From Mimachlamys varia (taxonomy: Eukaryota > Mollusca > Bivalvia > Pectinida > Pectinidae), in the NCBI GenBank assembly GCA_947623455.1, contig OX392534.1, forward strand, positions 34,353,426-34,417,425: DNA of 64,000 bases. Reading direction: 5' to 3'. The notes below the pieces were generated by a model. It was not told where the DNA came from. It ran no database searches and was given only the letters and a program-made list of their open reading frames with translations. The position numbers were made by a program, and so were the translations under genes. The number at the start of each line of letters is the position of its first letter. Positions within the stretch are counted from its first letter, which is position 1. This document shows, one piece after another, positions 51,711 through 63,672 of the stretch.

Positions 51711-54550
51711 TCGCTATACAGTGTACATTAGCCGTTCCTACATTGTACGTGTAGTGCCATACTTGATATACAGTGTTCATTTTCCCTTCATACGTGTAGT
51801 GCCTTACTAGATATACAGTGTTCATATACCCTTCATACGTGTAGTGCCTTACTAGATATACAGTGTTCATTTGCCCTTTCTACGTGTAGTCCCTTACTCG
51901 ATATACAGTGTTCATTAGCCCTTCCTACATGTGTACGTGTAGTGTCATACTCGATATACAGTGTTCATTTGCCCTTCCTACACATAGTGCCTTACTAGAT
52001 ATTCAGTGTTCATTTGCCCTTCCTATGTGTAGTGCCTAACTAGATATACAGTGTTGATTTGCCCTTCCTATGTGTAGTGTCTAACTCGATATACAGTGTT
52101 CATTTGCCCTTCCTATGTGTAGTGCCTAGCTAGATATATAGTGTTCATTTGCCTTTCCCGTGTGTAGTGCCTTTCTAGATATACAGTGTTCATTTGTCCT
52201 TCCTATGTGTAGTGCCTTACTCGATATACAGTGTTCATTTACCCTTCCTACGTGTTGTGTCTTACTCGATATATAGTGTTCATTTGCCCTTCCTACGTGT
52301 TGTGTCTTACTCGATATATAGTGTTCATTTGCCCGTCCTTTGTGTAGTGCCTAGCTAGATATATAGTGTTCATTTGCCTTTCCCGTGTGTAGTGCCTTTC
52401 TAGATATACAGTGTTCATTTGTCCTTCCTATGTGTAGTGCCTTACTCGATATACAGTGTTCATTTACCCTTCCTACGTGTATTGCCTTACTCAATATACA
52501 GTGTTCATTTACCCTTCCTACGTGTTGTGTCTTACTCGATATACAGTGTTCATTTACCCTTCCTACGTGTAGGACCTTACTCAATATACAGTGTTCATTT
52601 ACCCTTCCTACGTGTAGGGCCTTACTCAATATACAGTGTTCATTTACCCTTCCTACGTGTTGTGTCTTACTCGATATCTAGTGTTCATTTGCCCTTCCTA
52701 CGTGTATTGCCTTACTAGATATATAGTGTTCATTTGCCCTTCCTACGTCTATTGCTTTACTAGATATATAGTGTTCATTTACCCTTCCTACGTGTAGTGC
52801 CTCACTCGATATATAGTGTTCATTTACCCTTCCTACGTGTTGTGTCTTACTCGATATACAGTGTTCATTTACCCTTCCTACGTGTAGGACCTTTCTCAAT
52901 ATACAGTGTTCATTTACCCTTCCTACGTGTAGGGCCTTACTCAATATACAGTGTTCATTTACCCTTCCTACGTGTTGTGTCTTACTCGATATACAGTGTT
53001 CATTTGCCCTTCCTACATGTAGTGCCTTACTAGATATTCAGTGTTCATTTGCCCTTCCTATGTGTAGTGCCTAACTAGATATACAGTGTTCATTTGCCTT
53101 TCCTACGTGTAGGGCCTTACTAGATATACAGTGTTCATTTACCCTTCCTACGTGTAGGGCCTTACTCAATATACAGTGTTCATTTACCCTTCCTACGTGT
53201 TGTGTCTTACTCGATATATAGTGTTCATTTGCCCTTCCTACGTGTATTGCCTTACTAGATATATAGTGTTCATTTGCCCTTCCTACGTGTATTGCCTTAC
53301 TAGATATATAGTGTTCATTTGACCTTCCTACGTGTAGTGCCTTACTCGATATATAGTGTTCATTTATCCTTCCTACGTGTTGTGCCTTACTAGATATACA
53401 GTGTTCATTTACCCTTCCTACGTGTAGTGCCTTACTCGATATATAGTGTTCATTTACCCTTCCTACGTGTTGTGTCTTACTCGATATACAGTGTTCATTT
53501 ACCCTTCCTACGTGTAGGGCCTTACTCAATATACAGTGTTCATTTACCCTTCCTACGTGTAGGGCCTTACTCAATATACAGTGTTCATTTACCCTTCCTA
53601 CGTGTTGTGTCTTACTCGAGATATATTGTTCATTTGCCTTTCCTACGTGTAGGGCCTTACTCAATATACAGTGTTCATTTACCCTTCCTACGTGTAGGGC
53701 CTTACTCAATATATAGTGTTCATTTACCCTTCCTACGTGTAGTGCCTTACTCGATATATAGTGTTTATTTGCCTTTCCTATGTGTATTGCCTTACTAGAT
53801 ATATAGTGTTCATTTGCCCTTCCTACGTGTATTGCCTTACTAGATATATAGTGTTCATTTACCCTTCCTACGTGTAGTGCCTTACTCGATATATAGTGTT
53901 CATTTGCCCTTCCTACGTGTATTGCCTTACTCGATATATAGTGTTCATTTGCCCTTCCTACGTGTATTGCCTTACTCGATATACAGTGTTAATTTGCCTT
54001 TCCTACGTGTATTACCTTACTCGATATACAGTGTTAATTTGCCCTTCCTACGTGTAGTGCCTTACTCGATATATAGTGTTCATTTACCCTTCCTACGTGT
54101 AGTGCCTTACTCGATATATAGTGTTCATTTACCCTTCCTACGTGTTGTGTCTTACTCGATATTAGTGTTCATTTACCCTTCCTACGTGTAGTGTCTTACT
54201 CAATATATAGTGTTCATTTACCCTTCCTACGTGTTGTGTCTTACTCGATATATAGTGTTCATTTACCCTTCCTACGTGTAGTGTCTTACTCGATATATAG
54301 TGTTCATTTACCCTTCCTACGTGTTGTGTCTTACTCGATATATAGTGTTCATTTACCCTTCCTACGTGTTGTGTCTTACTCGATATATAGTGTTCATTTA
54401 CCCTTCCTACGTGTTGTGTCTTACTCGATATATAGTGTTCATTTACCCTTCCTACGTGTAGTGTCTTACTCGATATATAGTGTTCATTTACCCTTCCTAC
54501 GTGTAGTGTCAACTAGATATATAGTGTTCATTTGCCCTTCCTACGTGTAG
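51547..54550. repeat. Higher-order unit copy 3 (partial, about 3 kb)
   Basis: It starts with monomers equivalent to about 48,339 (offset 3,208 to copy 2) and lacks the first roughly 1 kb of the unit. Near 53.7 kb the order jumps, and from 53,877 to 54,512 it matches copy 1 at +7,505, keeping the 90 bp that copy 2 lost. It therefore derives from a copy-1-like unit. Confidence 0.85.
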
Positions 54551-54659
54551 TGCCTTACTCGATATATAGTGTTTATTTGCCTTTCCTATGTGTATTGCCT
54601 TACTAGATATATAGTGTTCATTTGCCCTTCCTACGTGTATTGCCTTACTAGATATATAG

Positions 54660-55630
54660 TGTTCATTTACCCTTCCTACGTGTTGTGTCTTACTCGATAT
54701 ATAGTGTTCATTTACCCTTCCTACGTGTTGTGTCTTACTCGATATATAGTGTTCATTTACCCTTCCTACGTGTTGTGTCTTACTCGATATATAGTGTTCA
54801 TTTACCCTTCCTACGTGTAGTGTCTTACTCGATATATAGTGTTCATTTACCCTTCCTACGTGTAGTGTCAACTAGATATATAGTGTTCATTTACCCTTCC
54901 TACGTGTAGTGCCTTACTCGATATATAGTGTTTATTTGCCTTTCCTATGTGTATTGCCTTTCTAGATATATAGTGTTCATTTACCCTTCCTACGTGTAGT
55001 GTCTTACTAGATATATAGTGTTCATTTGCCCTTCCTACGTGTATTGCCTTACTAGATATATAGTGTTCATTTACCCTTCCTACGTGTAGTGCCTTACTCG
55101 ATATATAGTGTTCATTTGCCTTTCCTACGTGTATTACCTTACTCGATATATAGTGTTCATTTACCCTTCCTACGTGTAGGGCCTTACTCGATATATAGTG
55201 TTCATTTACCCTTCCTACGTGTAGTGCCTTACTCGATACATAGTGTTCATTTACCCTTCCTACGTGTTGTGTCTTACTCGATATATAGTGTTCATTTACC
55301 CTTCCTACGTGTAGTGTCTTACTCAATATATAGTGTTCATTTACCCTTCCTACGTGTTGTGTCTTACTCGATATATAGTGTTCATTTACCCTTCCTACGT
55401 GTTGTGTCTTACTCGATATATAGTGTTCATTTACCCTTCCTACGTGTTGTGTCTTACTCGATATATAGTGTTCATTTACCCTTCCTACGTGTTGTGTCTT
55501 ACTCGATATATAGTGTTCATTTACCCTTCCTACGTGTTGTGTCTTACTCGATATATAGTGTTCATTTACCCTTCCTACGTGTAGTGTCTTACTCGATATA
55601 TAGTGTTCATTTACCCTTCCTACGTGTAGT
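54660..55630. repeat. Homogenised sub-block of the satellite (ATATAG type)
   Basis: Almost every monomer here is the CGATATATAGTGTTC type ending in GTTGTGTC or GTAGTGTC, closing with GTGTCAACTAG. The same kind of block occurs at about 27,600-27,905, 30,110-30,470, 37,310-37,675, 46,650-47,010, 50,990-51,350 and 54,150-54,512. Confidence 0.8.
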
Positions 55631-57168
55631 GTCAACTAGATATATAGTGTTCATTTGCCCTTCCTATGTGTAGTGCCTTGCTCGATATACAGTGTTCATT
55701 TGCCCTTCCTACGTGTAGTGCCTTATTCAATATACAGTGTTCATTTGCCCTTCCTACGTGTAGTGTCTTACTCAATATACAGTGTTCATTTGCCCTTCCT
55801 ATGTGTAGTGCCTTGCTCGATATACAGTGTTCATTTACCCTTCCTATGTGTAGTGTCTTACTCGATATACAGTGTTCATTTACCCTTCCTATGTGTAGTG
55901 TCTTACTCGATATACAGTGTTCATTTACCCTTCCTACGTGTAGTGTCTTACTCAATATACAGTGTTCATTTGCCCTTCCTATGTGTAGTGTCTTACTCGA
56001 TATACAGTGTTCATTTACCCTTCCTATGTGGAGTGCCTTACTAGATATACAGTGTTCATTTATCCTTCCTACGTGTAGTGCCTTGCTCGATAGACAGTGT
56101 TCATTTACCCTTCCTATGTGTAGTGCCTTACTCGATATACAGTTTTCATTTACCCTTCCTACGTGTTGTGTCTTACTCGATATACAGTGTTCATTTACCC
56201 TTCCTATGTGTAGTCTCTTACTCGATATACAGTGTTCATTTGTCCTTCCTACATGTAGTGCCTTACTCGATATACAGTGTTCATTTACCCTTCCTACGTG
56301 TTGTGTCTTACTAGATATACAGTGTTCATTTGCCCTTCCTACATGTAGTGCCTTACTCGATATATAGTGTTCATTTGCCCTTCCTACGTGTAGTGCCTTA
56401 CTCGATATACAGTGTTCATTTGCCCTTCCTACATGTAGTGCCTGACTAGATATACAGTGTTAATTTGCCCTTCCTACGTGTAGTGCCTTGCTCGATATAC
56501 AGTGTTCATTTGCCCTTCCTATATGGAGTGCCTTGCTCGATATACAGTGTTCATTTGTCTTTCCTATGTGTAGTGCCTTGCTCGATATACAGTGTTCATT
56601 TACCCTTCCTACGTGTTGTGTCTTGCTCGATATACAATGTTCATTTGGCCTTCCTACGTGTATTGCCTTACTCGATATACAGTGTTCATTTACCTTTTCT
56701 ACGTGTATTGCCTTACTCGATAAACCGTGTTCATTTACCCTTCCTACGTGTATTGCCTAACTCGATATACAGTGTTCATTTGCCCTTCTTACGTGTAGTG
56801 CCTTACTTGATATACAGTGTTCATTTTCCCTTCCTACGTGTAGTGCCTTACTAGATATACAATGTTCATTTATCCTTCATGCGTGTAGTGCCTTACTCGA
56901 TAGACAGTGTTCATTTACCCTTCCTACGTGTATTAACTTACTCGATATACAGTGTTCATTGCCCTTCCTATGTGTATTGCCTTACTCGATATACAGTGTT
57001 TATTTGCCCTTCCTACTTGTAGTGCCTTACTCGATAGACAGTGTTCATTTACCCTTTCTACGTGTAGTGCCTTACTCGATAAACCGTGTTCATTTACCCT
57101 TCCTACGTGTATTAAGTTACTCGATATACAGTGTTCATTTGCCCTGCCTACGTAATACTCGATATGCA

Positions 57169-57930
57169 AAAAATATGGCCACCAGATTGCCATCTTGTAT
57201 ATGATGACTATGAATGTATATTTTAGTTATTGTTTTTATCAAAAACAAGATTGATTTGGAATTTGGAACTGATCAGAAAAATAAAACTCTCGACAAGAGA
57301 CCTTCTTTCAACTATTATTAGTTTTCAAGAGAAATTCATAGAACAAACATTAAATACATACATGTAAATGAAAGTAAAATAAGAAGGAAAAAGATACATC
57401 TTTCTAAGAACGAATGCAAAAACATCGATGGTGGGCGCCAAGCTCCCTCTGGGATCTCTTGTTATATTTGTGATACCTATTGGAGAGGCCTTATATAGGC
57501 TTGTTTGTTGTCCAACCTTTTGTTTTCAATAAAATGCGTTAAAATCAGCCTGAATTAGGATAAAATTAGATAGTTCCATACTGTAGAAGTACATACATGC
57601 GATGTAATTGTGATATATGGTATATAATTAAACCAACATAGCTTAATTTATAACTAACTGATCTCATATTAGCGCATCACTTCCGCTCTCCGTACCCCTG
57701 GAATACATGTAGTTGGTTTCAGGTGAGATCGAAGGGAAAAAACTCTCATTCATCCAAGAAACTGATTTTATATTTTCAAGTTGTATGTCCACTCATGGCC
57801 TTACGTCCTTTCAGTCGACGAGAATTACAAGAAAATGTTCACACTGTTTCCTTTTTACACATAAAATTATTTTTCAGAGCGGTGATTTGAATTAGATCTG
57901 TTCTTCGATCTATCAGTTCTATAAAGATTG
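57169..57930. other. Non-coding spacer after the satellite
   Basis: No gene is supported. AT-rich sequence. Confidence 0.4.
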
Positions 57931-57931
57931 A

Positions 57932-58152
57932 TTTGGTTTGTTTTATTTAGTTTTACGTCCTATTAACAGCCAGTGTCATTTAAAGATTTGCCAAGTTTTG
58001 AAGGTCGAGGAAAGCCGGAATACCCGGAGACCACCGACCTACGGCCAGTACCTGGCAACTGCCCAACGTGGAATTCGAATTCGAAACCCAGAGGAGGAGG
58101 GCTAGTGGTAGAATGTCGGAACACCTTAACCACTCGGCAACCGCGGGCCCTT
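57932..58152 (-). mobile_element. tRNA-derived SINE (molluscan Meta/RUDI-like candidate)
   Basis: Read on the minus strand it opens with a tRNA(Leu/Ser)-like head: A box TTGCCGAGTGGTTAAGG (58,140-58,124) and B box GGGTTTCGAATTCGAAT (58,089-58,073). A body follows with TACTGGCCGTAGGTCGGTGG and CCGGGTATTCCGGCTTTCCT, then CTGGCTGTTAATAGGACGTA and an A-rich tail near 57,932-57,950. The central and tail words match what I recall of a conserved molluscan SINE domain; the subfamily name is not verified. It is transcribed by RNA polymerase III when active. The intact boxes suggest moderate age. Confidence 0.8.
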
Positions 58153-58383
58153 TTATAAAGATATAGTGAGAGTAGGTTAAGGGCGTATACAGTGTATAAT
58201 AGAAAATGATAATATTTGATTGAATAAAAGCATATGTTTTGCACCAGTTCTGCTGAAGTTGTTTCATGCTACATTTATTAAAGAAGTAGCCCGTGCTGTT
58301 GTCTCTGTTTTTTTTCATGATAGGGAAAGTAAAGTGTACGTACTTATTTTAATTATCAGAGTTATCAATTACAACTATTAAAT

Positions 58384-58624
58384 CCATACTATGTTATTGT
58401 GTACGCCGATGATACAGTTTTATTTCAAAATATGTCAGCGATAAAAAAAAAAATGCTGAAAATACAGTTTAGCTGTCAACAATGAAAATAAAACAAAACA
58501 ATTCATTTTTCGAAAAAAAAATAACAATAAATAAAGGACATCGGAAAATTAATGGAAGAAATATGGATGTTGTATATAATAAAGTATCTAATATTTAACT
58601 ATAATGGACGGTTTACGGTGACTG
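58384..58624 (+). pseudogene. LINE reverse-transcriptase fragment, frameshifted
   Basis: One frame reads IVYADDTVLFQNMS (from 58,396), the catalytic YADD block of non-LTR reverse transcriptases. After an A-run at about 58,443-58,453 the frame shifts, and LAVNNENKTKQFIFRK matches the following conserved block. A further shift leads to KYLIFNYNGRFTVT (from about 58,582), like the KYLG.xF..NG block. The three blocks are in family order but in different frames, so this is a dead fragment. The LINE clade is not determined. Confidence 0.7.
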
Positions 58625-60711
58625 ATATATCTATATATATATAACTACTATTTTGCACGTGTATAATATGTATACTTATTTATGGTTAGAGGGCAAAGCC
58701 CTGGTATTGGGCCCGGACAGAGGGGGGAGTTACTTATATATTGTAACTACATGTAGTTTTAAATGATATTGCACCAACTGCTTATTGTTACTGTACACGA
58801 CTATTTTTGGCGATTTGGTCAGCATTGATGTCTAACATTGACAAAAATCAAAAATGTGTTAGCGTAACCAGTTCTCATAAGACAAACTGGACCACTTGCG
58901 TTAATGTGTAATCAAAATCCCCTTTGTAGTTTTTTGTCATGTTACAAATGTATATCATCAATATATTGATGGTATGCCCTGTACCTACTTTCCCAATTAA
59001 TCGACCTATAGCTTCTTCATCGTGTTGAAGGTTGTAAGAAGCTAAAGAAGAAGAAAGTTGGCTTCGTTTCCCTCCACGTGCAATTTAACGGTTATATCTT
59101 ATTGGTTAACACTGCTCAAGCGGGTGTTTTCTGAGAGAGAAAGCTTGGAATTGAGAACTGTGTTCACGTGACAACCCGTGCATGTATTTCGTGACACGTC
59201 ATACATACTACGTCGGCATGGTGCGGCAGGGGAGATAACACTAAAGGGCATACTTTAAGTCAAAACTTAATTAATTTATTTTTGACTTACGTCATTTAAA
59301 ACAATATTTCAGGTTAAGCAATTCAACAGAAAAGTGGAGTTAGTTGATTCTAAAATTAACGTGATATGTAGCAGCATTTGCAGTTTTTATTTAAACAGAT
59401 TTTTCTTATCTAATACAAGGTAATATATATGCAAATGAGTTTACACCAAAGGTTTCGATATTCACAATTTCCTTATAACAAATGTCTTAAAGGGAGGATT
59501 GTGGGCTAGACCAACAGGGGGAAACGAAACCAGGCATTCGGTTGGATTGGAACCTGACACTCCCAACCCCCCGGGGGGACTCACCAGACACGTGTCGGTG
59601 GTGCAGCTCCGGCTTTTTCCCGGGGGGACCCACTGGTTGGTGGTGCATCTCAACTTTTCCTCCATCAATGAAACGGATAAGTGTTATTGTTGTACTCGTT
59701 CACATATACATGTATGGTCTAAACAGCATATTAAACACAATTTAATTTGACACATAATCACTGTGAGGAGTAAGTCACGTGTGAAAAAATATTTATCTTG
59801 CTGTCTCAAAAACAAAGTGTGGGTTTAAATATGATATAAGAACGTAAAAGCGTATACCTCTGGTGTAACCAATACCTAACTACACTTATTAATAATGCAA
59901 CGAAGACCGATTCTAAGAAGAGTTATTTCCCTTCCGCCGTGAAAATGTAGATCCTTTCAAATGTTTCACCACTAATTCATTTGTTTGTTTCTTCCAAATA
60001 CGGTCATGGCCAGGTAAAAAACGATATTACATGTAGATGTACAAGTGTACGTTAGGCACGAGCACCTAAGACTAGACAATATAATAGTATAGAGTTGATT
60101 TTTTTTTTCTATTACGTTTTTATGGTTGATAAAATGTAGTTCTGTTTCAATTCAATTTAAACATTTATACATTTAGACCATTTGGCGATTGCTCGCCTCT
60201 GTATTGAATCTCTACGTACGTCAGATTATACTCGAAATATCAATCAGAAAAAAGTATGTAAGTTCTGGTACACACATTTATATTTACATACTGATTGTTT
60301 CTTCTCTTTATAAAAACAACAAGCATTAGAATATGAATACATTATGAATACATCAATTCGCGTGAATTACTTATGATGTAATATACTGATCTTGTCCAAA
60401 GGGAGTCTTGTCAACCCGCTTCGAACGCTCAAATGATTGCGGTTTATTATTGGCAGGAAATTTGATTAAAATCAGGGCTGTTCCGTCTATGTCGATTAAA
60501 TGACGATGCAAAAACAAATACAGTTAAATACAAAACTTTTCGAGAAATAATAAATAAAAATAAAAAAAAACTGTTCTATAGTAAAAATGTAGATATATGG
60601 ATTGAACGACCCTAGAGAGCTTCACACACTATGGATGTAACCGATTTCCATTCATACCTGCATGACAATTAAAAAATAACACCGTTTAATCCCTATATCT
60701 ACGCTTATTCT
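58625..60711. other. Non-coding spacer with a GC-rich patch
   Basis: AT-rich overall. At about 59,495-59,660 a GC-rich island contains CCCCCCGGGGGG and two similar halves (GGGGGGACTCACCAGACACG and GGGGGGACCCACTGGTTGG, each followed by TCGGTGGTGCA or TGGTGGTGCAT). It is probably a repeat fragment. No gene is called. Confidence 0.45.
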
Positions 60712-60855
60712 TCCGGAACTCCTGGTCTTATTCTCTTGTACTTTTACGAGAGTCTCCGTGAAAACCTTTACATTATACATATTTGGCCTATAGTTTATTC
60801 GATTTCGAGTTCACTTTATGGTTTTGTTGACGCTTTGGTATCCTCTAATTTTGTT
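60712..60855 (+). repeat. Dispersed repeat copy 3
   Basis: It has the longest match among the three copies in the window: CTTCCGGAACTCCTGGTCTT, TTCTCTTGTACTTTTACGAG and GGTTTTGTTGACGCTTTGGT. Confidence 0.6.
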
Positions 60856-61171
60856 GATCTAAACCTCTGGTAAACCACATCATATCCATGTATATAATTT
60901 TACCTGCCTTAAGAGTAAGGAAAAGTTGCGACACCCCTAGGATTAAACAGAAAGCAATTGTGAAGATTCGTCAAAATTATACAGTGTCGTAATTCCCTAG
61001 TCCAGAAACGAATAGCCGTTGTAAGGGAGACAACCGCAAGATTGAAATAAACATAACGATTGAAAATCATGAGTAGATTTTTGTTCAGGCAAACGCAATT
61101 AAATAAAAACCGATTGAAATAACCATGGTCAATATTGAGATTATCAAGGTAACAAAGTTGAACAAAAGTTA
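60856..61171. other. Non-coding spacer
   Basis: No supported feature. Confidence 0.4.
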
Positions 61172-62895
61172 GCAATGTTTTACTGTTAACATAAAAACAG
61201 AAGTATTATTGTTACCAGTGTTCTGCTGTAAAATATTCTACGGTAAGCAAAGAAACAGAAGTATTCTCAACTGTAAACATGGCAACAGAAGTACTCAGTA
61301 TCCTCAACTGTTAACATAGCAACAGAAGTACTCAGTATTCTCAACTGTAAACATAGAAACAGAAGTATTGGCTTTTGTTAACATAGAAACATAATTTTTC
61401 TCTTTTGTTAACATAAAAACAGAATTATTTCTTGTTACCAATGTTCTACTGTAAACATAGAAACAGAAGTATTTTGTGATACCATTGTTCTGCTGTTAAC
61501 ATAGAAACAGAGGTATTTCTTGTCACCAATGTTCTACTGTAAACATAGAAACAGAAGTATTTCGTGTTTCCAATGTTTTACTGTAAACATAGAAACAGAA
61601 GTATTTCGTGTAACCAATGTTCTGCTGTTAACATAGAAACAGAAATATTTCTTGTTACCAATGTTCTACTGTAAACATAGCAACAGAAGTACTCAGTATT
61701 CTCAACTGTAAACATAGAAACAGAAGTATTCTCTTTTGTTAACATAGAAACAGAATTTTTCTCTTTTGTTAACATAGAAACAGAATTATGTTTTGTTACC
61801 AACGTTCTACTGTAAACATAGAAACAGAAGTATTTCGTGTTACCAATGTTCTGCTTTTAACATAGAAACAGAAGTATTCCGTGTTACCCCTTTTCTACTG
61901 TTTACATAGAAACAGAATTTTTCTCTTTTGTTAACATAGAAACAGAATTATTTTTTGTTACCAACGTTCTACTGTAAACATAGAAACAGAAGTATTTCTT
62001 GTTTCCAATGTTTTACTGTAAACATAGAAACAGAAGTATTTCTTGTTACCAAGGTTTTACTGTAAACATAGAAACAGAAGTATTTCCTGTTTCCAATGTT
62101 CTACTGTAAGCATAGAAACAGAAGTATTTCGTGTTACGAAGGTTCTACTGTAAACATGGAAACAGAAGTATTTCGTGTTACGAAGGTTCTACTGTAAACA
62201 TAGAAACAGGAGTATTTCTTGTTACCAATTTTCTACTGTACACATAGAACCAGAAGTAATTCTTGTTACTAATGTTCTACTGTAAACATAGGACCAGAAG
62301 TATTTCTTGTTACCAATGTTCTACTGTAACCATAGAAACAGAAGTATTTCTTGTCACCAATGTTCTACTGTAAACATAGAAACAGAAGTATTTCTTGTTA
62401 CCAAGGTTCTACTGTGCACATAGAAACAGAAGTATTTCTTGTTACCAATTTTCTACTGTACACATAGAACCAGAAGTAATTCTTGTTACTAATGTTCTAC
62501 TGTAAACATAGGACCAGAAGTATTTCTTGTTACCAATGTTCTACTGTAACCATAGAAACAGAAGTATTTCTTGTTACCAATATTCTACTGTAAACACAGA
62601 CACAGAAGTATTTCTTGTTTCCAATGTTCTACTGTACACATAGAACCAGAAGTAATTCTTGTTACCAATGTTCTACTGTAAACATAGGACCAGCAGTATT
62701 TCTTGTTACCAAGGTTCTATGGTAAACATAGAAACAGAGGTATTCTCGACACTTAAATGTAATGAGAAGTATCCTGGATACAAAGGTTCCACTGTAAATA
62801 TTGGAACAGTAGTTATGATATGTTTACAAAGACGCCAAAGCAGTCAAAGTAACAGAATTGACTTAAATACCAAAGTTCCACGTTAGAAACAGAAA
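61172..62895. repeat. 44-bp minisatellite, about 39 units, with a 220-bp higher-order period
   Basis: Units are built on TTCTACTGTAAACATAGAAA, then CAGAAGTATTTCTTGTTACC. The first part (to about 61,420) contains shorter units with CAACTGTTAACATAG and GTACTCAGTATTCTC. A five-unit set with TGTACACATAGAACCAG and ATAGGACCAG recurs at about 62,221 and 62,441, an offset of 220. Confidence 0.92.
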
Positions 62896-63436
62896 TAATA
62901 AACCCATCAGCCATTTTTACATTCCATTAGCACTGATATACATAAAAAAATATGCTATATGACATCGTTGTGGTTGTTGTTGTTGTTTTATATTACAATT
63001 AGTTGACATTTGAATGTCAGGATGCGAGAGACATTACTCTTAGTTATATTTTCTAGATACTATTTGTCGGTTCATACACTTATACGTTCGTAACATACAA
63101 TACATTTGAACATGTATTTTCTTAAGCTGAATTTACTGAAATCGGGCACGCCTACATTGTAGACACGCTGCCGTTTAGTAAAAAACCTTACAAGTAGTAG
63201 TGTGATGGTAATCAGTCTAGCGAGCTCTACTAAGTACGAGGTCCTCGACACCGAAATGTCTTTAAATTACAATACGTTGTGATCGTCACGTTGTCGGCTT
63301 TATATGCGGATACGATTGCAGTTCAGATTGGGTCATGGCAAGGTATTTTAATCTAGATTCTAAGCAGAAAGAATTGCTCCACTGTGTGACGCAGAACAAT
63401 GTTAACGGTCCATAACTACACATTAACACAGTTTAT
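62896..63436. other. Non-coding spacer with short GTT microsatellite
   Basis: A GTTGTGGTTGTTGTTGTTGT run lies near 62,967-62,987. Nothing else is recognised. Confidence 0.5.
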
Positions 63437-63672
63437 TGTATAGGCATTTCCCAAAAGTGTTGTTACTTCCCTTGGTAAGCCAAAATGATTGATACAATAT
63501 TGGCTTCCGAAAAGTGTTTTTGTGATGATTTGGCGCTATGTGACAATCGGATGCCGTCATTTTCATTATGAAATCATAATAACATGGCGCGAAATTGTTT
63601 TAAAAACACTTCCCAGTGTAGCCATGTTATGGCATAAAAGGGAGATAACAACACTTTTGAGATAGGCATATA
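63437..63672. mobile_element. Foldback (MITE-like) element, about 235 bp
   Basis: The left arm (CCAAAAGTGTTGTTACTTCC, then GAAAAGTGTTTTT and GGCGC) is mirrored by the right arm (GGCGCGAAATTG, AAAAACACTTCCC, then GGGAGATAACAACACTTTTG). The GGGAGATAACAAC word is common at ends of molluscan dispersed repeats (from memory). Confidence 0.6.

Larger units (their letters stand above)
25432..57168. repeat. 45-bp satellite array, 31.7 kb, about 700 monomers
   Basis: The monomer is anchored on GATATACAGTGTTCATT, then CCCTTCCTACGTGTA, then GTGCCTTACTC. It runs without interruption from a diverged edge (about 25,432-25,760) to a diverged edge (about 56,860-57,168). Variable positions include ACGTG/ATGTG, TAG/TTG/TAT after ACGTG, GCC/GTC, CGATAT/AGATAT/CAATAT and ATACAG/ATATAG. 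Length variants include CCCACTCC (+1), CATGTGTACGTGTAG (+6) and GTGTCAACTAG (-1). Because 45 is a multiple of 3 the array stays open for up to about 255 codons in several frames on both strands. These frames are by-products. Confidence 0.97.

Noticed and set aside
25432..57168. CRISPR-like regular array
   Set aside because: Monomers are contiguous with no unique spacers, and the DNA is eukaryotic.
25756..57204. Dozens of long open frames encoding 15-residue repeat proteins on both strands
   Set aside because: They follow the 45-bp satellite exactly, occur in several frames and both strands at once, and start or stop wherever a monomer indel shifts the frame. There are no promoters, splice sites or conserved frames.
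58073..58150. Genuine tRNA(Leu/Ser) gene
   Set aside because: The A and B boxes are present, but the B box runs straight into a SINE body and no proper acceptor-stem closure or terminator is seen.
59462..59750. Overlapping open frames in a GC-rich patch
   Set aside because: Frames are open on both strands because of GC content and an internal duplication. No domain or gene signals.
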